A stretch of 64,000 bases of DNA from Scortum barcoo (taxonomy: Eukaryota; Chordata; Actinopteri; Centrarchiformes; Terapontidae): positions 21,398,085 to 21,462,084 of the forward strand of contig CM041546.1 in the NCBI GenBank assembly GCA_023238725.1. The letters are read 5' to 3'. The notes under the pieces were generated by a model. It was not told where the DNA came from. It ran no database searches and saw only the letters and a program-made list of their open reading frames with translations. Positions within the stretch are counted from its first letter, which is position 1. Each line of letters starts with the position of its first letter. Shown here in pieces: positions 50,901-63,056 of the stretch. A program made the position numbers and the translations under genes.

Positions 50901-51653
50901 AAGACTGAACCTTTGTCATGATGGTGAAGTTTCGTGCCACAAAATATAAGTATCGGCAGCTTCAGTAAAACAAAAAAAAAAAGAAAAAAGAAAAAAGTCT
51001 CAGCATGCGCAACAGTTGAGCCTCATGCAAAACACCACTACCACGTTGTTCTCTCCCCCCTCCCCTCCACCACCATGAGCGAGGGCTAAAATGGCCCTGT
51101 GCCTAAATCCCACTCCAACCCGCCAGCACCTCCCCTACCCCCCACCAACTCTAACCCCTCTCCTATCTTAATCCCCTGATTACTACATCATTTTCTTTGG
51201 GTCTAGGTTAGACAGCTATCAGGCTTCACATTTTACTACCTGGACGGTGCTGCTCGGCTTGGCAGAGGCTCTATCGATCCACACGGGTGGGGAGGATGCA
51301 GGTGTGACCCAAATAAGTGGATTAGCCGCCCACCTGTTGACAAGAGTTGGGAGAAAATGGGCAACCAAGAACATTTCAGTGGCAAAGTATGGAAACAGGA
51401 TGACAGTGGAAGCAAAAGCGAAGATTCCTTTTGATTATCCTAGGCAGTAAGCAGCGTGTTTCCCATGGAGGGCTCATTTATAATTTAATCCAGGAGCTCG
51501 GTGTTTCTAGGCTAACACAGAGAGATTGCCCTTTCAGAGTGGAAACCCCCACCATGCGGCAGGGAATCAATGCCGTCACCGCAGAACAGACACCCGACCT
51601 TATATTAAAATGATGTGACTGTCCGGACCACCAGCAAAGAGAGGAGCACTTCT

Positions 51654-51692
51654 TAAGTTTCTTTTTCTTTTTCTTTTTTCTTTTTCTTTTTG
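51654..51692 (+). repeat. T-rich TTTTTC repeat
   Basis: Five or six CTTTTT-like units in the first intron. Confidence 0.85.
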
Positions 51693-54201
51693 TTTCATGC
51701 CACATCACCCAAAAAAATAAAAGGACCAGCTGCCAAAATTGTTTTTGCGCTTGTTGTTTGCCGACTCTCTCCGTAAGCCAACTTAAATATGCCAAAGAAA
51801 AGTTATTCAAGCCAGTGAAGCAAGAAACATCTTTGCTTTCATGTAGAGAGGCTTGATACAATCTAAAGCATAACAAGGAAGAGCTGAGAGAAGGAAAAGG
51901 ACACAGCCAAAGACCTCAGCCTAACTGACTCGGTAGGGAAGCGCCACTGTCTTGTGACCTGATGACTTTTACTTTTTTCCCACATTCATTCGAGTTCAAA
52001 GTCACACACGGGCAGCGTGGACAGAGAAGAAGAGTCCGAGGACTGAAGGGATTTAATCTATGACATAAGTATGCGCACGTACAACCCAGCTTACTTCACT
52101 CTGGAAGTCTTCCAGACGTGAATTCCACAAGGTGCTGGAAACCACCCACAGAGCCTTTGCTCCACACCAACACTTGTCAGTTTTACATAAAGAAAGACAC
52201 ATCCAAAAGCCTCTACGGGGAAATCTAGACACTGAAGCCACTACCATTTTCCAGTGCAGTGCAGAGACACTAGCAGGGAGATCCACCTGATAACAAGAGC
52301 CAAATCGGTTGTGAGTTGCGGGCCAAAACAATGAGCTAAAAGTTCCTTTAAATCTCTGCAGAGCTGTGGGGAACTGCAAAGCTGGGAGATAATTCACTGT
52401 GGGTTCATCACTCCCAGCAACACATTTCACATTACTCATCTGATTCACTGTGTTTCTTTTGGGTTGTTTTCTTATTAAGCAGCTTTATTGATAACTCCTG
52501 AATACGATTAAATTCAGCAGAACCAATCACTTTCAATTAATAAATAATAAAAGAACAAAGGTTTTTCCCACATGCAGCTCTGTGAGATTACCTTAAAAAA
52601 TCTCTTATGATGGAGTCTTTATGGTGTTGAACCCCCCACTCGGTTGGTGAAGGTAAATGACTATGACCATGGTGAAAAGCCACAAGGCAGTAATGAGTAA
52701 TGAAAACAGCCGAGTTAGTGCTGCCATTCAGTAAAGAGCCCGCTGCTGTGGAATGTGAGGCGCCATTCATTCACATGGGTTAAAAATGCATTTCTGCCAC
52801 CACAAAGCCCTGCCTTGTCCTCATTGTTTCTCGCCACACCAATAAAATACTTCCATGTTCTGAAAGGAGAAAACAAAAAAAAGCAAAAAAAAAAAAAAAA
52901 ATTGCTAATTTTACTCCCACAGATACAGGAAAAACAGGGGGTTGGGTGGGTGGGTTTGAGGAGGAGGGGTTGAACTTTGCGAAGCTAGTCAAGTCTTTGG
53001 AGGAGATAAAGAGTCACGGCAGAGTTGAAAGTTTGATCGAGATAAGCGCTGTGGACGGAAAAGTAAGCACACAAGCTGGCTCGCAAAAAAGACAAACAGT
53101 CCTATTGACAAAAAGGTGAATGTATGCAGCATTTATCCAGTGTATGAAAGGAGGCGTGATGGTGGAAGACAATCAAGTACAAAAAAGTAGCACTCGAGTC
53201 ACGTGTGAGCTCTCAAGGGATCCATTTGGGAATATGAGGCATCTGCAACAGGCTCTCCAAAAAAAAAAATCACATTTCTCCATACAGGCCGTGTCATTTT
53301 GCGGCAGGGGGAGGGTGGGCTTCACCCAATGTGAATCATGTTTGCGTCGGTCAACTGATAGCCGCAACATGTGGCATTTAACCATTGTGTTCCTCTTTCA
53401 CCCCCCTTCAACAATGCTCAACAAGTGATCTCAGACATGACACCATTCAGACACTCTCATGACATAACCATCTAAAAAAAAAACACGCTTCCCACACTGA
53501 AATCTGGAGGTAGATTTTAGCCCTGTAGGTTTGTGCTTTTCTCTCAAGCAGACGTATAAAAAAAAAAAAAACAAGTAAGACGTAAAGTCTGCCAGTCAGA
53601 AATCAATTAAATGCACAGAAAAGCATTTCTTTACAATTCCCCTCAGGCTTCACCGATGAAATCTATTCCTGCCGCCAGTCATGGGTTGGAGAACAGGTTG
53701 AGCCCTTCAGGAGCATTTATTATCTAACAGTCAATTTGAGGAAGTTCCTTCATTTATTGTTGTTGTGCTGTGTTGGAGGGGGTGTTGCATTCAGGGGCAT
53801 AACCGCAGAGTGAGACCTGTACGCAGTGGACAAAATGTTTAACATAATGTCTGAAATCTGACATGGGGGGTGGGGGGGGGCAATGTAATCCTGTCTGAAA
53901 AACAATGCTCTGTCCCTCTTCCTCCCCAGTTCTCTCTCTCTCTCTCTATCTCTTTCTCTTTCTGTATGTGACCTTACACAACGCTGTATCTTTAAACAAC
54001 TAGAGAGAAAAAAACTGCACACCGTGGAAAGTCAATATCAAAGGAGAGGTGGTGGTGGTGGGGGGGGGGCAGATGCTGTCAAGTACAGAAAACTCACAGT
54101 TGATGATCCTGTGCGCGCTGTGAGTTTGTAAAAAAAAAAAAAGGCATATTAGTATTAGTACTGAGGCAGCACCACAGAGTGCTTAAATCGCCATGCATGT
54201 A

Positions 54202-54292
54202 ACACACACACACACACACACACATGGAAGTTGAGAAACACCAAACGCAGTAAAGCTCACTCCGGTGCTACACACAAGTGACAACAGGAGTA

Positions 54293-54337
<45 letters not shown>
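54202..54337 (+). repeat. Facing (CA)n and (TG)n tracts
   Basis: A CA run at 54202-54224 and a TG run at 54295-54337 are separated by about 70 bp. They are inverted relative to each other and could pair as a hairpin. Confidence 0.9.
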
Positions 54338-54339
<2 letters not shown>

Positions 54340-55147
54340 GTCAGCTCTTCATAGGCTGATGGCCAAAATTCCAACAACACACAGACAACGCCTTCCTTGC
54401 TGCCTTTTTTTTTTAATCATCTGTGTCTTTTGATTATAAGCGACAATGGCACTGAGCATGTTTTGACACACTTGTGCACGCATACATGCACGAGCTCATG
54501 CTTCCCCCCCCCGCAACCCCTTTCCTCTCTCTCTACAGCAAACTATGCTTTTACATAACTATCTCCTCTGATAACTACTCCAGCCTGCCCCTGAGGGAGG
54601 ATCACTCTAACAGTCTTGTAATATACCTCTAATAGCTACCTTTAATGTTTAATAGCTTTTATTGTGACCTTATCTTCGGCTTTATGGATATTCCCTCCCA
54701 TTATCACCTATGGTATAGATATAATTTTCACGTTGACACCCTCGCTGCTGGTTTGTAAGTTTACAGCTCTCTCATGCCACTTTATAACACTGCTGTATCG
54801 CCTGTGATGTTATTATAAAGAACCCCCCCTTGCCTATTGTTTGAACAGCACCCATCTTTAATGTATCATGGTCTTTTTTTTTAATGCAGGGTCCCACTCT
54901 CATATCAGCCAAACATTCCTCAAAGTGCCTCTTATCTCCACTGTGGCACATGTGTCCCCTCTGCACTCTTTTAAAGGAAATGGCTTGGCTAGAAGCGCAG
55001 AGTCTTCTGAGAGAGAGCCAAAAACATCGCACTGCTGCTGCTGCTGCTGCTACTACTACAACAACTACAACTAACAGGAGCAGCGGCAGCCCCATGAACG
55101 CACCATCCGAATAACAAACAACAATAATTACAGACTCACTTCCTTAC

Positions 55148-55419
55148 CGGTTCAGACACCGCTGAGCTCTGACACTCAAGCCAACAGGAAAAAAAAAGAA
55201 GAAGAAGAGGAGGAGGAGGAGGAGCGGTGCGGCTCTCCAGAAACAAAATGTGTATATTTAAAAAAAAAAAAGAGGAGAGAGAGTCCAGATCCAGCAGAGA
55301 TAAGAGCAGGATCCTCCAGAGCTGCGACTGACAACAGCGACCCTGCGTTCAACTCCGCACACCGACACTACAATTAGTATTATCTCCTCTCTCCCTGTGC
55401 TGGAGAGCAGTACAGGTTC

Positions 55420-55450
<31 letters not shown>

Positions 55451-55500
55451 TGTCGTTTCGCTTTCGCTGCTGCCTTCAGGTGTCGTCGGGAAAACGTCGT
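55148..55500 (-). promoter_or_regulatory. znf516: Candidate non-coding first exon and promoter of znf516
   Basis: The minus strand has a good donor, CTGAACCG|GTAAGG, at 55148/55147. It ends a segment with no start codon leading into a long frame and with a UTR-like pyrimidine-rich composition (TCC and TTC runs). The stretch 55300-55500 has several CpGs and a TC microsatellite. It lies about 25 kb upstream of the start-codon exon, a usual arrangement for a gene with a non-coding first exon. The 5' limit is not visible. Confidence 0.4.
55415..55444 (+). repeat. (TC)n microsatellite near candidate promoter
   Basis: About 14 TC units. On the minus strand this is a GA repeat of the GAGA-factor type, at or just upstream of the candidate first exon. 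Confidence 0.9.
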
Positions 55501-55748
55501 GACTCAGAGATTATTAAAAAAAAAAAAAAAAAAAGAAACGCAGGGATTCCGTGGTAAATTCAATATAAATACTTTCAATATAAAAGGGGATTTTCAGGGT
55601 TTAAAGGGGATGTTTTGCTTTTTCTCACCTAATACATACAGTATAATTACAAGATGGGAGATTGCCCAAGATTGCGAGACACTGGGTATGTTAATAGCAG
55701 GAGCGAGTACACCGTGTAAGGGCAGCTGACACTGTGCTGATTGTGGGT

Positions 55749-56080
55749 CTGCAATGATTAGTCAATTAATTGTTTAGTCGATCGGAAGAAAAACAAGGCA
55801 TTTGAAGACACTTTTGGACATGCTCTCTGTTTTCTGACATTTCTAATGCTTCTAAGTTGAGTTAAATTGCTCTTGTAAAGTTTCCTTCTTATTGCATTCT
55901 CACTTCTTTTTCTTTTAAGTTTCTCTTTTTACCTGAAGTTATTCTGTTTTCTGTCCTCTGCTGCTGTAACACCCGGATAATTTCCGACCTGTAGGTAATT
56001 ACGGGATGAACCTTTCTCATTTTAGAGACTAATTGATTAACTGATTGATAGAGAAAGTAAGATAATTAGTTACATTACTA
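55749..56080. mobile_element. Second, rearranged copy of the same repeat family
   Basis: It begins CTGCAATGATTAGTCAATTA, continues with ACAAGGCATTTGAAGACA and TTTTCTGACATTTCT, and resumes with ACTAATTGATTAACTGATTG. These are the expected left, inner and right parts of the family seen at 16841. About 170 bp between 55,852 and 56,025 do not belong, which suggests a nested insertion or replacement. Confidence 0.55.
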
Positions 56081-56457
56081 ATAACAAATCCGCGTGCAAT
56101 AGATGGTATTATGATATTATGTTTATTCGGATTAGAATATAATTTTTGGATCTATACTGTCGCTTTTGTTGGGGAAATCTGATGACACTGATTGGGACCC
56201 ATGCCCGCTCCATTTCCCATAATTCACTCATCTTTGAGAAAGTGCTCCGGGTACACACTCATATAGGTCTCGTGATGAAACACATGAGCTCATCCGACCC
56301 CCCCCCCCCCAATGTCACAGTAGAGACAACAGCTGTCTCCCCCCGTCTGCAACAACAATAAGGGTATTTCTGATCAAACTCGTGCGACATGATGGAGCTC
56401 GTGGAAGCACCTGAACGCACCGCGGAGTGGAAAGAAGCCCTGTGTGCGTGCGTGCGT

Positions 56458-56458
<1 letters not shown>

Positions 56459-56492
<34 letters not shown>
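56459..56492 (+). repeat. (TG)n microsatellite
   Basis: Uninterrupted TG run followed by GAGAGA, between the two candidate first exons. Confidence 0.95.
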
Positions 56493-56499
<7 letters not shown>

Positions 56500-58079
56500 A
56501 ACAACCGAGGACGAGATCGAAGGCGAAAAAAAAAAAAGAAAAAGAGAAGCAGAAAAGTTTGTCCCCGCGGTGTCGTCCCTGTCACTGAAGCTCAGTCCGC
56601 ACACAGATCACTGAGCCTTTGTTTCATTTATGTCTCCATCGCTTCCTATCAACAGGAGCAGCTGCTGTGTGTGCGCGCATGCATGTGTGTGTGTGTGTGT
56701 GTGTGTGTTTAGTCCAAACTGTCCACCACCACCATACATGCGCAATCGGTAAAAAAAAAAAAAAAAACAGAGACACGTTGGTGCTATCTGTGATCGGGCT
56801 GCGTGCTTTTACCCACATGCCCTCATTTTGGTAGTCACCTGTGTGTGTGTGTGTCAGATAATGGAGTTAAAGAGAACGTCATTAACTCGGACTATCTTTG
56901 CCCCCCCCCTCCATGCAGCAGTCCTATTGTGTCCCTTTACCATAACAGCAGGCTCACATCCTGTAGGTGCATCATCATTTGGAGATGGGGGAGTTACATG
57001 CACAGACCCCCCCTCCATCACACACACACACGAAACACACCCGACCCTCTTCTTCCTTTATACTCCACCCTCGCCACATGTTTCCTGCACCCCCCTGCCC
57101 CCCTCAAACACACACACACACACACAGCATGCAGATGAGTTGTGAGAGCTCGACTTGGCGCAGCAGAGATTGAAAGAAGAAGAATAAGAAAGAAAAAAAA
57201 ACAGCAGAGGTCTTCCAGCGGTTTCACATCCTCATACTATATATGACAGTGAGAGCCGAGCCGGCACCTGTGCCTTGCTCAGTGGCAGTTGTCTATTATG
57301 TAGGACACCACTTCCTAATATGGCACCCCCCCCCACCACCACCACACTCCTCTCTCCACCTCCTCCCTCCCTCACCCCTCCCTAACGTCCACTTCCACCC
57401 TGCGTGTCTGTCTCCGGGTGAATAAAACTATCTTTCAAAAAAAAAAAAAAAGAGAGAGAGAGAGAGATGAGGAGAAACTCTTCCTCCTTCTCCCGGATGT
57501 GTTCTCCACTGATCTGCCCTTAAAATCATAAATATATATATTTATTCTACTTGCACTTTCATTGTTGCAGTTTTTGCTGTGATATAAAGTGTGTTGTTCC
57601 AAAAAAAAAAGGGAAAAACCCACAAGGAAGAGATGTGTGTGTGTGTGTGTGTGTGTGGTGAGCTGGTGGAAAGTTTGCTCAGCCTCAGGGATGTCGGTGT
57701 CAGTCCATTCCTACATTTCGCATCCGAGGAGCAGACTTTAGAGGCTGACACGAAGTGTGAGGAGTCGCAAGTATCATTTAACTGCTGCAAGTTGCGCCTA
57801 TGAGAAGTGGACATTAGTACTATTATATCTCACACACCCCTGGCCCCTTCATCGCCGACGGCAGGTCGCGCAACGCACGCACGCACACACACACACACTT
57901 AGATTAAATCAAGCACTTCAACCTTGCCTGCCTGTAACCTATTTATAAATCAAGATCAGACAATCGCCTTCTACCTCCATCCCATCCAGAGCCCACGAGG
58001 TGCTCCGCTGGGCTCTGTGTTAAAGCGAATAAAAGAGAGACAGAGAGAGAGAGAGAGGAGGATGAAGAGATGTGCGTAC

Positions 58080-58520
58080 CTGTTTTATCCCAAAGAATAA
58101 TCCAGGGTGACTTGAAGAAGCGCAGACAAATCTAAAGGTGAAAGCATGCTCTTTGCAGTGTATGCTCAAGTGCATGATTGAGTAGGGCAAGTCCATTCTG
58201 TTCCGCGGGGGGGGGGTTGGCAGGGATTCCTCTCCGCGATTGTGTAAGCACCGGGCGATATTTTTAGTTTTAAAATGTAATATATAAATTTCCTTTAAAT
58301 TTTAATCCCAGTTACAACTATCATAAGAAAAATCACCCTTTTGCCCCCGTTCGTGTTTTGATAATTTCCTGACGCCCCTTTTCCGCGCGCGCATGGTTCG
58401 CCCCGCATTAAATGGAACTATCTGCTATTGTCTCATCAGCGAAAAGTTGTTGATACTGCTAAGGACTCGCAGAAAGTGCGCAAAGAGTGCGAGGCCGGCC
58501 ATCTCTCCCTCTGATTCAGA
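58080..58520 (-). promoter_or_regulatory. Second candidate first exon and CpG-rich promoter
   Basis: A donor-like AAACAG|GTACGC lies at 58080/58079. Upstream on the minus strand are CpG-rich pieces (TTCCGCGCGCGC near 58381, CCGCGGGG near 58202, GCGAGGCCGGCC near 58489) that stand out from the AT-rich surroundings. This would fit an alternative or more distal znf516 promoter. No transcript evidence can be seen. Confidence 0.35.
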
Positions 58521-59929
58521 CCCGTGTTAGGAATCTGAGTGATGTCAGCAGCAGAGCACAGCGACACAATCAGAGATGGTGATGTAATTTCAACTCTCTG
58601 CCCCATCGAGTGTCATTATATTGATGGCCGAGGAGTCATCCACCCTGTTGCGACACCCACACAGCTGTTTGCAAGGAGCCAAAATATTGCATTAAGCGCT
58701 GCAGTGAGACCAGATCTTGTTTTAATGGCATTAATTTCCCAGAAAAGTGAGACTGAAATAAAGTCTCAATAGCTTGGTTTACTGGTTAAGGCTGTGAAAA
58801 CCCACTTCCTCTCTTTGACACAGACATGGTTCATGCATGGATCAATTGTTACATTGTTCTGTCCGTATATTGTCTCATTCTGGGATGTTTGAGGCTGTTA
58901 CTTTTTTTACTTTTGTTACTTAGAAATGACACTGCATCAAACAAAATGCCTCCTACTACTACAACTGGAGTTTCCTCTGTAAATATATTCACACAATAGG
59001 TCTGCTAATAATATCATTATATAATATATAATAAGTATCTTCCATAGAGCAAAATGTACTTTTCATTTTTGTCTTTCACTTTGATGGTGTTAGACCGCAT
59101 GATTAAAGCCCAACGACTTTATTTTCAGCCAAGCAGGTTCTCACTCCTGTTCTGCACGCACTCTTTGACGATGGCAAAATAACACAGCAGCAGTCTGAGG
59201 TCAATCTATGCTCTAAAGTCCATTACATAATAACTACAACTACTGAGCTGTCAGATATGTTATCCCTAGTTGCAGCTCTAATGTGACTTCACCTGCGGTC
59301 CACTCCACAGGATAAGCCTGAAATTAGTTGATTAATCAGGTCCCGTTTACTCAAGCCAAGTAAATGCCAGGTAAAGAAGGGTTAAAATGAATTCCCTTGC
59401 AGAACTGGAAAATCTAGAAAAGCATGGAAAATAAATGTGATAGCCCAGTGGTGTAGAAACGTTTGAACAAATGTGGTTACTCAGTCCTATTAAATCTGAT
59501 CACACATTTCATATAATGTCTTTTGTGGTTGTTGTCATGAGTTTCTTGTCGCTGTCGGCGCGTATCAAGCCCACACCCCCAAAACCTACACATTTCTCTG
59601 ACACGTAAAGACAGCAAGATTATACAGATCCCGTCGATACCTCTGTTAAAATGTACTCCAGCTTATTGTACGCTAGAGTCATGTGTAATAACTGTCACTC
59701 CAAGGTGTTGTTGTGGGTGTTGTGCAGAGGTCAGGCTTGTTTGCTCAGCAAGCGTGCAGTGAAGGGAGCCATGTTGCTGACTGCTGATGTACCAGCCAGA
59801 GTTAAGACGCACAGACATCTTATCAGCAACGAGCCCCTGAATTGTAAAGGCAGGCACAGGGTTTTATACATGCAGCTCCATGGGGGCTCCTTGAGCAACA
59901 TATACGCGTTGACCGACGAGCATCATCAG

Positions 59930-59930
<1 letters not shown>

Positions 59931-59996
<66 letters not shown>

Positions 59997-60030
59997 CTTT
60001 ATTAATCCCAAGCTGGGAAACTGCATTGCT
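59931..60030 (-). mobile_element. (GATA)n plus 3' tail of a fish non-LTR retroelement
   Basis: A GATA/TAGA run (59931-59996) abuts CTTTATTAATCCCAAGCTGG. On the minus strand this is CAGCTTGGGATTAATAAAG followed by TCTA repeats, the typical 3' end of fish LINE/SINE copies with a tetranucleotide tail. The body upstream (above 60030) is not recognisable, so this is likely a short 5'-truncated copy. Confidence 0.6.
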
Positions 60031-60412
60031 AAAATGCATTGTTGCTCCCTCAAATATAAGGTCTGCTGATATCCAAACCCATGCACGTACAGATGGACAT
60101 GCAAGACTGTGAAGTAAGTCATTATGTCCCTGATGAAATATGATCCACTCAGCTGTGCACATAAGAAACACACACATGAAAACACACTGATAGCCCCTCA
60201 AGCACACACACACACACAGACACACGCATCTACTAAAATGCAGTGGTGCATTCTCGAAATGTGATACACTTGCACACATAAAACACACATAGACAACCAC
60301 ACACACACATACACACGCATGCATCTTGACTTCCTTACAGATACACACTAAGATACATGTTTCACATGCAACATCATTCTGTGCTTTGAAAAATGCAATA
60401 CTCCCACATGCA

Positions 60413-60414
<2 letters not shown>

Positions 60415-60443
<29 letters not shown>
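60415..60443 (+). repeat. (CA)n microsatellite
   Basis: Longest of several CA runs in 60.15-60.55 kb. Together they create the Cys/Val-rich false open frames on the minus strand. Confidence 0.9.
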
Positions 60444-60447
<4 letters not shown>

Positions 60448-62400
60448 CTCACTGCTAACATTCATCACTGCTGGTCATTATCACATGCATGGAAGAAAAA
60501 TCTACTCACACCCATGAACATAATAACAAACACACACGCACATTAGTGATACATAGTTATAACACAATGAACAGGGCCTCCCTGCACTCTCTCTCTCTCT
60601 CCCTGTAGTGTGTGAGTCACTGTTCAGATACTTCCTGTTAGAAGAGAGCAGTCTTTAAAACAGCCTCCCTCTCTCTCCATTCCTGCTTTCCAAGTCAGAG
60701 GGAATGTCAGGCCAAACACACACCAAGGTGTCCTCTCCCTCTCTCTCTTCTCTCTGAACCAGTCGGGAGAGAAGCTTGCCTGACGTCCGTCGTCGAATGC
60801 CCTTCAGTCTGCAGGTCACCCACTCAGCATTTTAAAATCATACCTCCGTGAACCCTCACCTCTAAAAAAAAGGGGGTGGGGAAGTAATAATAATGATCTA
60901 CCTACTGTACCAGCAGTGCATGTAGACGAACAACGTGTGCATGCATTTGAACACTATTCCATGCATAGCTGCTTGTGCATGCATAGCAGACACCTCAACG
61001 CACACCTCAGGCGAGCTCTTATAATAGCCACCCGCGGTATCCAACACAATGATGAGCGCTGCTCCAGGCATCATGGATTTACATTACTGTATATGGGTTT
61101 CTGTGCATGCTTGTGTTAGCTGACTACAGGTTGTTTTGCACCGGGGAAAAACAAATAAGTTAAATCAAATTGGTGTTGATTTACTTTGAGCGCCAGTGCC
61201 ATAAGTAGCAAGCTTTCAGTAACGATAACCACCATAAGGCAATTCATTATCCATATCAATTCCTCATATTTTCTGCCTTAACATACTGTATTTCCCCCTT
61301 TTTTGTTTTTTTTTACGTTTCTCACTTTCATTCTGCCCATGTTCTGTCCCACTTTTCTCAAATGCTTGCAAGAAAGTTTATCCTCCCTCGTCTTAAAGCG
61401 GCTCTGGTGTTCGGTACTAGGATACGCCGCTATCACAAGCTTTCTCCAGTGACTGACACCGTCAGCCCCCTTGTGCTCAATTAGCTCGTAGTGCATTAGC
61501 GACCGCATGCTAATTGTCAGCTGGCAAAGGAGTGCAAGGAGAACCCTCAAGGAGATACCTCAGGGAGTGGGGGGGGGGAGGAGGTGGGGCTGCAGGAAGG
61601 GATGGTGGGTGAGTGGATGGGAGGAGGAGGAGGGGGGGCATTGTGCTTTGTTGCCTAACCAGCCCATGCGCAAATACAGTATCTCCGAGCAGCAGGAGGA
61701 AGCCCACGTCTTGACATACGACGTGAAATATTTATGGGATATCACATTACCTCTTTTGAATAAGGCAAATACCACCCTTTTTGGACCCTGATGCCACACC
61801 TCTCTCAGTTTAGTTGAACAGAAAAGAACACAGCGTCAGAGTCAAATGTGCTTTGTAGGCGTGAAACAAATACATCTTAACTATACAGAATTCACATGTT
61901 CTTCTTCTTCACCCATTCTGTGTGAATACTGCATGTGCACATGTTGTGTTAAATGTCTCTTTCCTCTTCCTCAGGTGATGTTTCAAAAGGGACAAAGGTT
62001 TCCGGTGTGAATGCACGTGGCTTTGAATTTTGAGGGACTGGGCTCTTTTGCGTCTTCATCGTTAACAGGAAGAAGTGCTGCTTTCCCGCACTTTCGCTCT
62101 CTAGCGCTCTTTCTCTACCTTGTTGACTCAATCTGAAACAGCTTTTGGATCTCATCTATTTCCTGGTTTTACACCGCACCCCTCCTCTCTTCTTTAAAAA
62201 CTGTTCACATCTCTCTCATTTCCCCCCACACGCCCTCTCCTCTCCTCTCCTCTCTCTCCTCCTCTCTTTTGACCACCTTTCCTTTCCATCTTATCAAATT
62301 CCATTGGGTGGGGAGGGGAAGTGAGGGGTAGATCCGCCCACATGAGTAATCATTCATGCTATTTTAGCGTTGTTCTCAGCTGGGCAGCAACATCCACCTG

Positions 62401-62455
62401 CAAAAAAAAAAAAAAAAAAAGGAAAAAAAAAAAAAACAGAAAGAAAGAAAGAAAA
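62401..62455 (+). repeat. A-rich tract
   Basis: Two long A runs interrupted by GG and C, followed by GAAA units. It could be a retroposon tail, but no body is recognised. Confidence 0.9.
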
Positions 62456-62980
62456 AGCTCCCAATACAGAACAAATCTTGTTGCGTCACTGGATCAATAT
62501 AAAGTCAGAGACATGAAAATGGCACTACATCACAGCACAAACATAGTTAAATCATGCTTATAATAGCTAATTCACCAGCAGCAGGGAGGATGAAGATAAA
62601 GGTAAATGGCTGACTCCTGCTGTTGTTAGTTCTGGGTGTGTACAGTGTGTGTCTTTGTGTGGGGAGGGGTTGTTGAAAAGTCCTCTCAGTATAAAGGGAA
62701 GGTGACTGATTGAGAAGTCCCAGGTTGTGTTCTGTTGCTAATATAGTTATGTGGCGTAATCGTGCAGTAATAACATCATAATCCCATCTGGAATGAGAAA
62801 CTGTGGACTGTGTGCTACAGTGATTGAGGCCATTTCCTGCGTGTATGTATGTGAGAGAGAGAGAGAGTGTGTGTGCGTGTGTGTGTGTCTGTGGCAGTGC
62901 ATTTTAAGCAGCGGTGACTGCAGGAGGCAGCCTGATGGATACAGGATCATATCATACTGCAGCGCTTACATTGTCTTCAG

Positions 62981-63056
62981 TCCTCCTCCTCTTCTCCTCC
63001 TCCTCCTCCTCCTCCTCCTCCTCCTCCTCACCTCCTCCTCTCCTCCTCCTCCTTCA
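62981..63056 (+). repeat. (TCC)n trinucleotide tract
   Basis: About 20 CTC/TCC units with few interruptions. The minus strand is a (GGA)n purine run. Confidence 0.95.

Larger units (their letters stand above)
30537..55147 (-). other. znf516: Large first intron of znf516 (about 24.6 kb)
   Basis: I find no exon I can support here. All open frames are short and most come from CA/TG, GA or A-rich repeats. It holds many microsatellites, a teleost interspersed repeat near 40.2 kb, an AP-1 motif cluster near 36 kb, and low-repeat stretches with homeodomain-like TAAT motifs near 43.2-43.6 and 49.1-49.3 kb. Extent depends on the candidate first exon ending at 55148. Confidence 0.45.

Noticed and set aside
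59931..59996. CRISPR-like regular repetition
   Set aside because: It is a pure tetranucleotide microsatellite without spacers, in an animal genome.
59926..60441. 171-codon Cys/Val-rich minus-strand frame
   Set aside because: It is generated by CA/TG and GATA repeats (CVCVCV and LSIYLSIY). There is no protein homology.
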